A stretch of 32,681 nucleotides of DNA, taken from Candidatus Aegiribacteria sp. (lineage in GTDB: Bacteria > Fermentibacterota > Fermentibacteria > Fermentibacterales > JCC-6). How positions within the stretch are numbered: the first letter of the stretch is position 1; each line of letters starts with the position of its first letter. Of this stretch, positions 8,487 through 16,797 are shown one piece after another. The stretch spans positions 1-32,681 of the forward strand of contig JAGLOY010000006.1 in assembly GCA_023138735.1 (NCBI GenBank). Reading direction: 5' to 3'. The notes under the pieces are model-generated. The model ran no database searches. It saw only the letters and a list, made by a program, of their open reading frames with translations, and was not told the DNA's origin. The position numbers were made by a program, and so were the translations under genes.

Positions 8487-10751
8487 ATGAAATACTTAGT
8501 CATCCTCATGCTTCTAGCTGGAGCTTTTTCAGCCAGCGGTGAAATGATCTACCGAAATCCTGACTCACAGACGGCTGCACTCTTCGTTGGAATGGATGAA
8601 GTCGGGTCGTTAGTCGAGATGAATACCATCTGCCTGGAAGCACTGGACTCTGATTTGAGCGAATATGCAGGCACTGTTTTCCGAATCCCTGTGGGTGGAG
8701 GGTTGATGGCGACTATCGGAGCTCCGGATCTTCCCGTGATAAGACGGATGGTCGAAGTACCGGCAAGCGGTAATATCGAGGTTGAGATTCTCAGCAGCGA
8801 ATCATCGAGTATTGGTATTTACGACGTCGCTCCCTATCAGATGCCCCCAACTTATTCAGGACCCGCTCCCGTATACACAATCGACAATGGTATCTATTCA
8901 ACAGACGAATTCTATCCATCCTCATCCGTCACTGTTGAATCCGTACAGATACTAAGGGACATGCGAGTGGCCTGGATCAGATTCAATCCCGTTCAGGTAA
9001 ATCCTGTAACCGGCGAGGTGATTCTCACAACGAGCGCCACAATCAGGGTATCAGCCGGGCAGGAACCCGGTGAGAATGAAATGCATCGCATACCCTTGGG
9101 TATTACACGGACCTTCCTACCCATGTATGAGCAGGTACTTGGTGACGGCACGGACGGTGACATAGTCAATGGAAGTTATGTATTCATCGGGACTTCCGAG
9201 ACAATTGGATACGTCCAGGAACTTATCGACTGGAAGCGACAGAAGGGCTACCAGGTTGAAATCGGGCTGATGTCCGTTATCGGCTCTAGCAGCAGTGATG
9301 TAGATGCATGGATTGAGGATGCTTTCAATACATGGCCTAACCCTCCTGAGTACGTAATGCTTGTCGGTGATGAGACCATAGTGCCCTCAAAGGCTTGCAC
9401 TTACGAAGGTCCGTCCGGGCCATTACCAGGAGTTACTGATAACGATTATGGTGTGATAGGCACCGGTAGCGTTCCTTCCATTCACATATCCCGAATCTGC
9501 GGTAACGATATCAGCGATCTTTCGTACATTGCGTGGAAGATCAGGATGAACGAGATGGATCCGTATGAAATTTCCGGAGAGAGCTGGTTCAACCATGCGG
9601 TCAGCATGGCCTGCACGGATTTCCAGGCTCCCCAGGAGGCACTTTATCTTCATCAGCTTTTCCAGGCTTACGCTCTCATATCAACGTTTTACTGCAACAG
9701 CTTAGGTGGAGTGACACCGACTCTGACAGCCTTCCTAAGCGATATAAACGATGGACTTTCGATAATCTCGTACATAGGCCATGGGGATATCTCAACCTTC
9801 GTTACCACTGGTTTTAACAATGGCAATGTTGCTGCACTTACTAATGGCAGAAAAATGCCCTGGGTCTACTCCATCGGCTGTCAGAACGGGCAGTTCAACA
9901 GTCAGTACTGCATAATGGAAGCATGGCTTTCAGAAGGGTCGGTATCCGATCCCAAGGGCGCTATCACATGCATGGGGTCTGCTACCTACACTCCAGTTGG
10001 TCCCGGTGATTCGCTGCAGATATACACCTTCAAGGGTTACTTCGAAGAGGAGCTTCATCATCTTGGTGCCGCATATTCCTTCGCCAAGAATAAAATTTAC
10101 CAGTCCTACGGGTCCCAGGCAAACGGAATGAACATGATGGGAACCGTGTTCGGCTGCCCTGAGACGGATATCTACACCGACACCTCCCCGATAGCCTATT
10201 TGACAAACTCTCATTCAGCTTCAGCGGCACCAGGGGCATTCCCGGTTACGATAACCGACGATACAGATGCACTTGTTGAGGGAGCTCTTGTAGGCCTTTA
10301 CTACGCTGATACAAAGGAGACTATTGCGTCCGGATATACTGATGCTTCCGGGGTTGCCAATCTCAACATAAACTCGCTGCCCGGCTCAGCCACAGTAACG
10401 GTGACTTCAACCGCACACAACCGGATTCCATGCGTGAGTTACGCCAACAGCACGGGGATAGAGGGTGGAAGCGGAGATGAAATTGCCCCTGGGATTCATG
10501 TGGGAATAATGCCTAATCCGATAAGAAGTTCAGGGGTTATCAGTCTGTCTATGCCCTTTACCGGAATGGCCGAACTCTCCGTATACGATCTTACAGGGAG
10601 AAGAGTGGAAACCATCCACAATTCCGAACTTTCGGAGGGGCAGCACAGCCTTACATGGACACCTGGATCGGACATCTCAAACGGTGTTTACTTCATTCGC
10701 TTCTCTACACCTGCCGGATCCAATACAGGACAGTTGATGATCCTGAAGTGA
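8487..10751 (+). CDS. Gingipain-like C25 cysteine peptidase with C-terminal sorting domain
   Basis: This 754-residue secreted protease has a signal peptide at ~1-18. An N-terminal propeptide of ~200 residues (C25 propeptide type) precedes the catalytic domain at ~225-570, which begins YVFIGTSETIGYVQELIDWK. The catalytic dyad is likely His432 (SYIGHGD) and Cys465 (SIGCQNGQF), the usual C25 arrangement. An Ig-like segment (~570-660) follows, then a sorting domain (MPNPI, VYDLTGRRVETI, GVYFIRF). SD AAAGGAG precedes ATG 8487. It is co-transcribed with the M14 gene and ends at an intrinsic terminator. In Bacteroidetes such proteins are exported by type IX secretion; whether that apparatus exists here cannot be seen. 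Confidence 0.93.
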   Translation: MKYLVILMLLAGAFSASGEMIYRNPDSQTAALFVGMDEVGSLVEMNTICLEALDSDLSEYAGTVFRIPVGGGLMATIGAPDLPVIRRMVEVPASGNIEVEILSSESSSIGIYDVAPYQMPPTYSGPAPVYTIDNGIYSTDEFYPSSSVTVESVQILRDMRVAWIRFNPVQVNPVTGEVILTTSATIRVSAGQEPGENEMHRIPLGITRTFLPMYEQVLGDGTDGDIVNGSYVFIGTSETIGYVQELIDWKRQKGYQVEIGLMSVIGSSSSDVDAWIEDAFNTWPNPPEYVMLVGDETIVPSKACTYEGPSGPLPGVTDNDYGVIGTGSVPSIHISRICGNDISDLSYIAWKIRMNEMDPYEISGESWFNHAVSMACTDFQAPQEALYLHQLFQAYALISTFYCNSLGGVTPTLTAFLSDINDGLSIISYIGHGDISTFVTTGFNNGNVAALTNGRKMPWVYSIGCQNGQFNSQYCIMEAWLSEGSVSDPKGAITCMGSATYTPVGPGDSLQIYTFKGYFEEELHHLGAAYSFAKNKIYQSYGSQANGMNMMGTVFGCPETDIYTDTSPIAYLTNSHSASAAPGAFPVTITDDTDALVEGALVGLYYADTKETIASGYTDASGVANLNINSLPGSATVTVTSTAHNRIPCVSYANSTGIEGGSGDEIAPGIHVGIMPNPIRSSGVISLSMPFTGMAELSVYDLTGRRVETIHNSELSEGQHSLTWTPGSDISNGVYFIRFSTPAGSNTGQLMILK

Positions 10752-10783
10752 ACTGAAGTGCTGCAGAAGGATCTGATACATTC

Positions 10784-10825
10784 AGCCAGGGCATGGAGAG
10801 GTATCATGCTCTGGCTGTTTTGTTT
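10784..10825 (+). terminator. Intrinsic terminator of the peptidase operon
   Basis: AGCCAGGGCATG (10784-10795) pairs with CATGCTCTGGCT (10805-10816), 12 bp with one G-U wobble and a nine-base loop. The T-rich tract GTTTTGTTT follows. It lies 32 bases after the C25 stop codon. Confidence 0.9.
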
Positions 10826-10872
10826 AAACAACTGCTTTAATTGGTAACCTGGTTTGGAATGGAAGTATATTA

Positions 10873-10980
10873 ATGGTACTAGTTTGGTCACCTTCTGGGA
10901 GAGTAGGACACTGCCGGCTTTAAATTTCGCAAAGAAAACCCCTGGGTCTCCAACCCTCCCGGGGGTTCTTTCTCGTTTCT
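10873..10980 (+). repeat. Truncated second copy of the 5S rRNA 3' half plus rrn terminator
   Basis: This ~108-base segment matches 233-338 with about three substitutions and a two-base insertion. It covers the last ~47 bases of 5S rRNA, the short spacer and the whole terminator. The 5' part of 5S and all of 23S rRNA are missing, so it cannot make a 5S rRNA. Orientation is the same as the rrn operon. It lies between the C25 peptidase and an acetyltransferase gene. Confidence 0.9.
10937..10970 (+). terminator. Terminator hairpin within the 5S-derived repeat
   Basis: AACCCCTGGG pairs with CCCGGGGGTT (10 bp, one G-U) around the same loop as the rrn terminator, followed by CTTTCTCG. The substitution C to T in the 5' arm is tolerated as a wobble, so the structure is still able to form. 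It would be a second terminator after the one at 10784. Confidence 0.7.
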
Positions 10981-11046
10981 TTTGAATACTGTCTTCTTCA
11001 AAACCTCTCCGCACAATTGCACAACTTCGTTCAACCGCTACCTGTT

Positions 11047-11064
11047 TAATATGTGCACATATTA
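11047..11064. promoter_or_regulatory. 18-bp perfect palindrome, candidate operator
   Basis: TAATATGTGCACATATTA is a perfect self-complementary 18-mer located 62 bases before the TTG start of an acetyltransferase gene. It has no T-tract and no loop, so a protein-binding site is more likely than a terminator. Its half-site TAATATG resembles that at 6837-6849. Confidence 0.4.
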
Positions 11065-11126
11065 GAGTATACCAGAATAGATAGAAGGTCTCTACCAATC
11101 GTGCTGAGTTGGAGGGAGAAGAACGC

Positions 11127-11675
11127 TTGGAGCATCCATATAAGGAATTGACAACCGAGAGGTGCATTCTCAAAAAGCCAGAGCCGGAGAATGCCGGGGA
11201 CCTATTCGCCATTTACGGTGACGACGAAACAATGAAGTACATGCAGAAGCCTTGCGTGAAATCTGTTGAAGAGTGTGTAGAGCTGCTGGAGAAATGGGAT
11301 GATCTTTTCTCCCGAGGTATTTCCTTTCGCTGGGGTGTATTCCTGAAGGAAAACCAGTCGCGGATGATAGGTACTGCTGCACTTCATTACTGGTCCAGAA
11401 AGAACCGGCGTATTGAGCTGGGGGCCGATCTGCATAAGGATTACCACCGTAGAGGGTTGATTACTGAGGTTACTTCCAGGATTATCGATTACGCCTTTTG
11501 CGACCTGGGAGTAAATCGTATCGAGTTGCGCTGTCACCCGGACAACACAGGCAGTGTGACCATTGCCGGCAAGTTGGGTTTTGTGCTTGAGGGAACCCTC
11601 CGTCAGTATGTGTTCGTGCCCCGGAAGGGGTTGGTGGATGAGGCTGTATACTCGCTGCTGGCAGACGAGTGGTGA
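11127..11675 (+). CDS. GNAT acetyltransferase, RimJ/RimL-like
   Basis: This 182-residue protein has the RimJ/RimL GNAT fold. It begins with the typical LTTERCILKKPEPENAGDLF entry and has a core ELGADLHKDYHRRGLITEV, where the R-R-G-L loop replaces Q/RxxGxG/A and should bind acetyl-CoA pyrophosphate. It ends with the N-R-I-E-L-R-C..N..S...A.KLGF.LEG.LR signature. Such enzymes acetylate protein N termini or small amines; the substrate here is unknown. An in-frame TTG at 11109 overlaps the SD itself, so the TTG at 11127, ten bases after GGAGGG (11111-11116), is preferred. It is 82 bases upstream of an ABC exporter gene. Confidence 0.85.
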   Translation: MEHPYKELTTERCILKKPEPENAGDLFAIYGDDETMKYMQKPCVKSVEECVELLEKWDDLFSRGISFRWGVFLKENQSRMIGTAALHYWSRKNRRIELGADLHKDYHRRGLITEVTSRIIDYAFCDLGVNRIELRCHPDNTGSVTIAGKLGFVLEGTLRQYVFVPRKGLVDEAVYSLLADEW

Positions 11676-11757
11676 TATTGTAAACTCAGTATGCATGTAG
11701 AAATGGGAAACGGTATATTCCCTATCGCTCTTCAGCCAATTCGAATATGGAGTATCC

Positions 11758-13473
11758 ATGCTAAAACGATTTCTTTCATTCTATAAGCCACACAAGGTTC
11801 TTTTCTTTATTGACATAGCAGTTGCTCTTCTGTCCTCTGGTCTGGCCATTCTCATTCCTTCAATGGTGCGAACTCTTCTGAACAGCTACATTCCCGATGG
11901 AAACGCCAGAGCTGTTGTTATCTATTTCGCGTTGATGATTTTTATCTACCTGGCAAAAATGGTTTTTGAATTCATCCGCATGAAATGGGGGCACATCCTC
12001 GGAGTGAGGATGGAGTATGACATGCGGGAGGATATCTTCCGTCACATCCAGAAGCTGTCATTCAACTATTTCGACAGTACGAAAACCGGGCATATCATGT
12101 CCCGCATATCCAATGATCTTAACACCATAGCAGAAGTTGCCCATCACGCACCTGAAGATCTTATTCTTTCTTTCTTCCTGATTGTGGGTTCCTTTTACTT
12201 CATGTTCAGTTTCAACCCTACTCTAGCCCTTATCTCTTTGATTCCTCTCCCAATAATGATTCTCTGGGGAGTAAAGTACGGCGGCAAAATGAGAAAGGGG
12301 TTTCGCAACGTCCGGAAGAAGATTGCTGATATCAACAGCGCTGTGGAGAACTCGGTTCAGGGAATACGCGAAGTAAAATCTTATACCAATGAAGATTTGG
12401 AAATGACGAAATTCGATACCGTCAACACACACTTCAAAATGGCTAAAGAGAAAATGTATACCATTATGGCAGTGTTTCACTCCGTCTTCCAGTTCCTCTC
12501 AGACATGTATTACCTAATAGTTATTGCAGGGGGAGCCTGGCTATACTTTGAAAACCGGATAACCCTTGCGGATATCGTTGCCTTCATTCTCTATGTTAAC
12601 ATCATACTGAAACCTATTCAACGGCTTATGAACTTTACTGAACAGTTCCACCAGGGTGCCGCTTCATTCGAAAGATTCATAGAAATCATGGATATAGAGC
12701 CCGACATAGAAGACCGGCCCCACGCCCGTTCTTTCCATCCGATAAAGGGTAAAATCGAGCTGAATGATCTGTGGTTCAAATACTCCTCTTCCCCGGACTG
12801 GATCATCAGGGATGTATCCATGACTGTAAAAGAGGGGGAATCCGTTGCAATCGTGGGTGAATCAGGAGCTGGTAAGAGTACAATTGCCTCCCTTATACCC
12901 CGGTTCTACGAACCCAAAAAAGGATGCATCACCTTTGACGGGCATGATATCATGGATCTGAAGCAGCACTTTCTGAGAGAAAACATCGGACTCGTCCAAC
13001 AGAATGTCTTCCTGTTCGACGGCACTATCCGAGAGAATATTATGTACGGTAAACCCACGGCAAGCGAAGAGGAAATGATAGAAGCAGCCAGGTATGCCAA
13101 CATATACGACTTCATCATGTCCCTTCCAGACACGTTCGATACGTATGTTGGTGAGCGTGGAGTAAAGCTTTCAGGAGGTCAGAAACAACGTGTATCCATT
13201 GCCCGTGTCTTCCTCAAGAATCCCACTGTACTTATTTTCGACGAGGCAACTTCTTCGCTGGACAATGAATCTGAAAGCCTTATCCAGGAAGCCATGTTCA
13301 GACTGAGTAGAAACAGAACTACCATTATAATTGCCCACCGTCTCTCCACAGTTCGTAACGTGGACAAGATAATAGTCCTGCACGAAGGCAGCGTCGTTGA
13401 GACTGGAACCCATGACAGCCTGATGAAGCTGAAGGGGTACTACCACAACCTCTATACAAAAAATATCATCTGA
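11758..13473 (+). CDS. ABC exporter, fused permease and ATPase (MsbA-like)
   Basis: This 571-residue half-transporter should work as a homodimer in the inner membrane. Residues 1-~315 form a type I exporter membrane domain with about six helices. The nucleotide-binding domain (~330-571) has Walker A GESGAGKST (Lys373), a Q-loop (LVQQNVFLF), signature LSGGQKQR, Walker B VLIFDEAT (Glu496) and the H-loop in IAHRLS, so it looks active. The sequence resembles lipid and drug exporters (MsbA/BmrA group), but the substrate cannot be read from it. A GGAG lies seven bases before ATG 11758. It is flanked by a GNAT and an APH-like gene, a mix reminiscent of resistance or detoxification genes, though nothing proves this. 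Confidence 0.93.
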   Translation: MLKRFLSFYKPHKVLFFIDIAVALLSSGLAILIPSMVRTLLNSYIPDGNARAVVIYFALMIFIYLAKMVFEFIRMKWGHILGVRMEYDMREDIFRHIQKLSFNYFDSTKTGHIMSRISNDLNTIAEVAHHAPEDLILSFFLIVGSFYFMFSFNPTLALISLIPLPIMILWGVKYGGKMRKGFRNVRKKIADINSAVENSVQGIREVKSYTNEDLEMTKFDTVNTHFKMAKEKMYTIMAVFHSVFQFLSDMYYLIVIAGGAWLYFENRITLADIVAFILYVNIILKPIQRLMNFTEQFHQGAASFERFIEIMDIEPDIEDRPHARSFHPIKGKIELNDLWFKYSSSPDWIIRDVSMTVKEGESVAIVGESGAGKSTIASLIPRFYEPKKGCITFDGHDIMDLKQHFLRENIGLVQQNVFLFDGTIRENIMYGKPTASEEEMIEAARYANIYDFIMSLPDTFDTYVGERGVKLSGGQKQRVSIARVFLKNPTVLIFDEATSSLDNESESLIQEAMFRLSRNRTTIIIAHRLSTVRNVDKIIVLHEGSVVETGTHDSLMKLKGYYHNLYTKNII

Positions 13474-13689
13474 TCTATTGAGAATCCTCAACTAACTTCT
13501 ACGATATCGTGAACCCGGATTCCGCACTCTCGGTTCGTATCAGGCGCCTTGATGTCAGCTACTGTGTTTGACTGCAGGTTTCCCGGGAAGTATTGTCAAT
13601 TTGATAAAGGGATCAGGGATTATCGGGTGTCAGGAGGATGCTCCAAACGCAGAAGACAAGTTCAGTTCTCAGGCGGAAGGCTCCGTTCG

Positions 13690-14625
13690 ATGGAAGACAT
13701 TGATTGGCATAAACACTTACGGGCATATGGTATACGGGTGAAACGGCTGATCCCGATCAGGGATTGGTCTGAATCCCGCGTCATTCGCGTAGAGGGTACC
13801 CGGTGTGGAAAGCCTGCAATCAGCTACCTGAAATGGTTTCCCAGGGGCGGGGACACCGAATTGGCAGTCTACAATTTTGCCGGCCAGCATGCTTCCTTTC
13901 CCGCTCCGGGGGCAACTGCCGTGATGGTAGAAGGGAAAGAATGGCTTTTGCTGGATTGTGCTGATGGCACTCTTCTTGCCGACATCGCGAGAGCAGACAC
14001 TCCCGAAGCTTATATCGCCACTGCTCGCAGGATGGCCCGTTTTCACATGCAGGCTATTGGAGATGGCTGGACATCTGAAATGTCAGGCCTAGGGACTCTG
14101 AAAGTGCGGATAGAGGCTTTATCCACGTCTGTTCTGAAAGATCTGCGTCGAATGGTGTCCGAAGGGAAATACCACGGGGTGAATCTATCCCTCCTATCCC
14201 TGGTCGAGACTGCTTCTGCGCAATTGTGGCCCGAACTCACAGAAGATTTTCGGAGTTATCCTGATTCCCTGATACATGGTGATTGTCATTACGGTAATCT
14301 CTTTCTCACACCGCAGGACGGAATCTGCCTGATCGACTGGGGATCGGCTTCTCTCGCACCGGGACTGATGGATCTGGCTGCGCTTGTGGATGTGACACTT
14401 CGTATGGATGAGCAAGATATCCATGAACCTGATGTGCTGGCCGCTTACTTCGATGAACTATCTCAATCAGAGCGGGAAGCTTATGGGAATCGGGATCGTG
14501 CATGGGACGTCTGCCGTTCCGTTCGGGCTTTCCTGGAGCTGGAGTGGTTTGCCACCACGGGGGATGATTATGGCCAGCGGGTTCAGAGGGAGTTGACCCT
14601 CTTGCGTGCATTTTTCCATATCTAA
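13690..14625 (+). CDS. APH/choline kinase-family phosphotransferase
   Basis: This 311-residue protein has the aminoglycoside phosphotransferase fold. It carries the catalytic HGDCHYGN motif (Asp198, Asn203) and the metal-binding Asp216 in CLIDWGSAS. The N-terminal lobe has SYLKWFPRGGDTELAVYNF for ATP binding. Family members phosphorylate antibiotics, choline, homoserine, sugars or other small hydroxyl compounds; the substrate is not evident. The frame stays open upstream to an ATG at 13549, but those 47 residues do not resemble the family. GGAAGG (13675-13680) is spaced nine bases from ATG 13690, so I start there. It lies 66 bases before a second GNAT gene. Confidence 0.85.
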   Translation: MEDIDWHKHLRAYGIRVKRLIPIRDWSESRVIRVEGTRCGKPAISYLKWFPRGGDTELAVYNFAGQHASFPAPGATAVMVEGKEWLLLDCADGTLLADIARADTPEAYIATARRMARFHMQAIGDGWTSEMSGLGTLKVRIEALSTSVLKDLRRMVSEGKYHGVNLSLLSLVETASAQLWPELTEDFRSYPDSLIHGDCHYGNLFLTPQDGICLIDWGSASLAPGLMDLAALVDVTLRMDEQDIHEPDVLAAYFDELSQSEREAYGNRDRAWDVCRSVRAFLELEWFATTGDDYGQRVQRELTLLRAFFHI

Positions 14626-14691
14626 CCAGGATATAGTTCGAACTTGATCTACCTGCTGAATCAAATGGATGGAGAGTGAAGGACAATAAAG

Positions 14692-15153
14692 ATGCCTGTA
14701 GAAATTGTTGGACCAGTTGACACCAATGTGCAGGATTGTGAGCGGATTCTCCGAGCCCTTCCTGCATATTTTGGTATTGAGGAAGCACTTCTCCAGTATC
14801 TGAAGGACATCGTGGACATGCCCGTATTCTTCGCTTTGCTGAACGGTAAATCTATCGGTTTCCTTGCCATCAACAGACATACAAAATTGTCGGCCGAAAT
14901 TCATGTGATGGGTGTTCTTCCAGAGGAACATCGCAAGGGTGTGGGTGGTGCTCTTACCGCAGCAGCAGAACAGTATCTGAAGTCTGATGGTGTGAAAATT
15001 CTCGAGGTGAAAACCCTTGGGGAGTCTCACCCGGACAAGAACTATGCTGGGACACGAAAATTCTACTTGACACAGGATTTTCTCCCGTTGGAGGAGATAC
15101 CTGATTTCTGGGGCAAAGGATTACCGACATTGTTCATGGTGAAGCACCTGTAA
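14692..15153 (+). CDS. GNAT acetyltransferase
   Basis: This 153-residue single-domain GNAT protein has motif A in IHVMGVLPEEHRKGVGGAL, with the acetyl-CoA loop HRKGVGGAL. It ends with a segment (GTRKFYLTQDFLPLEEIPDFWG) common to small uncharacterised GNATs. GAAGGA lies about ten bases before ATG 14692. Substrate unknown. It follows the APH-like gene by 66 bases and may be co-transcribed. An inverted repeat (ATGCCGGT...ACCGGCAT, 15174-15219) lies just downstream. Confidence 0.88.
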   Translation: MPVEIVGPVDTNVQDCERILRALPAYFGIEEALLQYLKDIVDMPVFFALLNGKSIGFLAINRHTKLSAEIHVMGVLPEEHRKGVGGALTAAAEQYLKSDGVKILEVKTLGESHPDKNYAGTRKFYLTQDFLPLEEIPDFWGKGLPTLFMVKHL

Positions 15154-15319
15154 TGCAATTGTGATGATGTGCTATGCCGGTCCTTTCAAAGAGAGGCGAG
15201 AGATCCGGATCACCGGCATCTATGCACGGTGAGATGGCCGTCAGAAGGAATAATGACTGGAAGTGCTTGTACAAGCATTGACAGAGTCAAGCAAGAGCAT
15301 TTCTAGTAGGAGGTTGAAA

Positions 15320-16618
15320 ATGATACTGAATACGATGACTGTCCTGATGATCATATCGGTTTCCATCGCGGGATATTTCTGCCCCGGCAGATCCGCAGGT
15401 GAGGACTATCAGGAAGTGGTGAATAGAGTAGCTGAGATGGTGTGGGACAGTAGTATAAGGACAATGGCATCTAAGCATGGTCTGGATGTAGTGAACGTTA
15501 CCTGGGAGGATACCGGAAGATACTCCGGCTCCTGCTGGGGACCCAACATATCCGACATGACCATTCAGGTCCACAGCTACCAGAACGGTGCTGAGCATCC
15601 CACCCTTACGTGCATGCCTGTAATACGTTATCCTAATTTTCATGATCTCTCTGCCGACATGGATCCAGACAACTTCTACATGCTGGTGGGCAACGAGATA
15701 GGTGAAGATCTGGGTCCGGTCTCCCTGACCGATTTCGTGGATAACATCCGCTATTACCTTCATGACCCGGATTCGTGGGAGGGAGACGAGAGAGGCCTTC
15801 TGGCGGAGAGGGACAGTGTTGTTCTGGTGAGTGCGCAGGCTGTCTTTCTTCCGATACCCGCCGATGGAAACGCCACATTCAACCCGGTTCTCTATAACTA
15901 CCAGTCCTACGAGGGAGATCCGGCGGTGCTGACCATACTTGTAACCAGGGAGGGTACCAGCGTTACAGTGATAGATAATACCAGGGACGCTGTTCCCGGC
16001 TCGTGGAGCTGGGGACAGAGACTTTTTTTCAACGAGAACGGCGACAGGGCAAGCCTCACAGGACAGAGAATCTCAGACTTCCGCCAGGATTACGCACAGA
16101 GCGGCGGGGATCCCTCAGAGATATCGGATGAGAGCAACCTGAACATGGTTCTGCTTATCCAGATACCCCTCAAGCAGCAGAATCCGCAGAACACCTGGTT
16201 CGACGAATACGAGCTCTGTGCTGATCAAGGTGCTACAGCCGGTGAAAGCAACGGCTTTGGAGGATCGGATGTTGAGGCAGCCGTCATCGGTCACGGAGAG
16301 CTCGAAGGCCCCTTCACTGAGATCGATGGCCTTGAGATAGAGAGGGATCCGAATTTCCCAATCAGGGTGACGGTCCAGTTCTACAAGGCCACGTCAAACG
16401 GTATCGCTTCCCAGGACGATATGAACGAAATAGCCGCCGAGATAGACAAGGTCTACAGCGAGGGCTCCTATGTAGGATCACTCGTGGTGCCGGATGCTGG
16501 AGTCTACAGGCCCACTGACTGGGACAGGGCTTCGGTTCCCAGAAGGTTAAACAGATACTGGAGACACGTCAGGAACGATTACCTGAGCTGGTTAGAAAGA
16601 AGAGACCTGATTGACTGA
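15320..16618 (+). CDS. Secreted protein of unknown function
   Basis: This 432-residue exported protein has a signal peptide at ~1-28 (hydrophobic run from LNTMTVLMIISVSIAGYF). I do not recognise the mature part. It is acidic and mixed alpha/beta in appearance, rich in Asp, Gly and Trp, with few Cys and no metal-binding or protease motif that I can name, and it carries no C-terminal sorting domain. The frame extends 19 codons upstream, but AGGAGG (15308-15313) lies seven bases before ATG 15320 and the signal peptide begins right there. It is followed by its own terminator at 16635-16665. Confidence 0.8.
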   Translation: MILNTMTVLMIISVSIAGYFCPGRSAGEDYQEVVNRVAEMVWDSSIRTMASKHGLDVVNVTWEDTGRYSGSCWGPNISDMTIQVHSYQNGAEHPTLTCMPVIRYPNFHDLSADMDPDNFYMLVGNEIGEDLGPVSLTDFVDNIRYYLHDPDSWEGDERGLLAERDSVVLVSAQAVFLPIPADGNATFNPVLYNYQSYEGDPAVLTILVTREGTSVTVIDNTRDAVPGSWSWGQRLFFNENGDRASLTGQRISDFRQDYAQSGGDPSEISDESNLNMVLLIQIPLKQQNPQNTWFDEYELCADQGATAGESNGFGGSDVEAAVIGHGELEGPFTEIDGLEIERDPNFPIRVTVQFYKATSNGIASQDDMNEIAAEIDKVYSEGSYVGSLVVPDAGVYRPTDWDRASVPRRLNRYWRHVRNDYLSWLERRDLID

Positions 16619-16634
16619 CAGTGAAAACAGATAG

Positions 16635-16665
16635 GAAAAGGGGCGGTCTCTGATCACCCCTTTTC
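16635..16665 (+). terminator. Intrinsic terminator
   Basis: GAAAAGGGG (16635-16643) pairs perfectly with CCCCTTTTC (16657-16665) around a 13-base loop, with the T-run forming part of the 3' arm. It is 16 bases after the stop of the secreted unknown protein. Confidence 0.8.
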
Positions 16666-16797
16666 ATGTAAGATGCACATCCTTCCCCATGAGATTGCAC
16701 ATCTAGCAGGACTTCCGATTAATCCGCTTTCCTATTATCTATTTTGGTGTTCCAGTTTGTAATGTTTCCTTAATTCCCATATGAAAGGACTCCTCCT

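Noticed and set aside
15174-15219. Inverted repeat ATGCCGGT...ACCGGCAT after the second GNAT gene
   Set aside because: Eight-base arms with a 30-base loop and no T-tract; too weak to call a terminator or operator.
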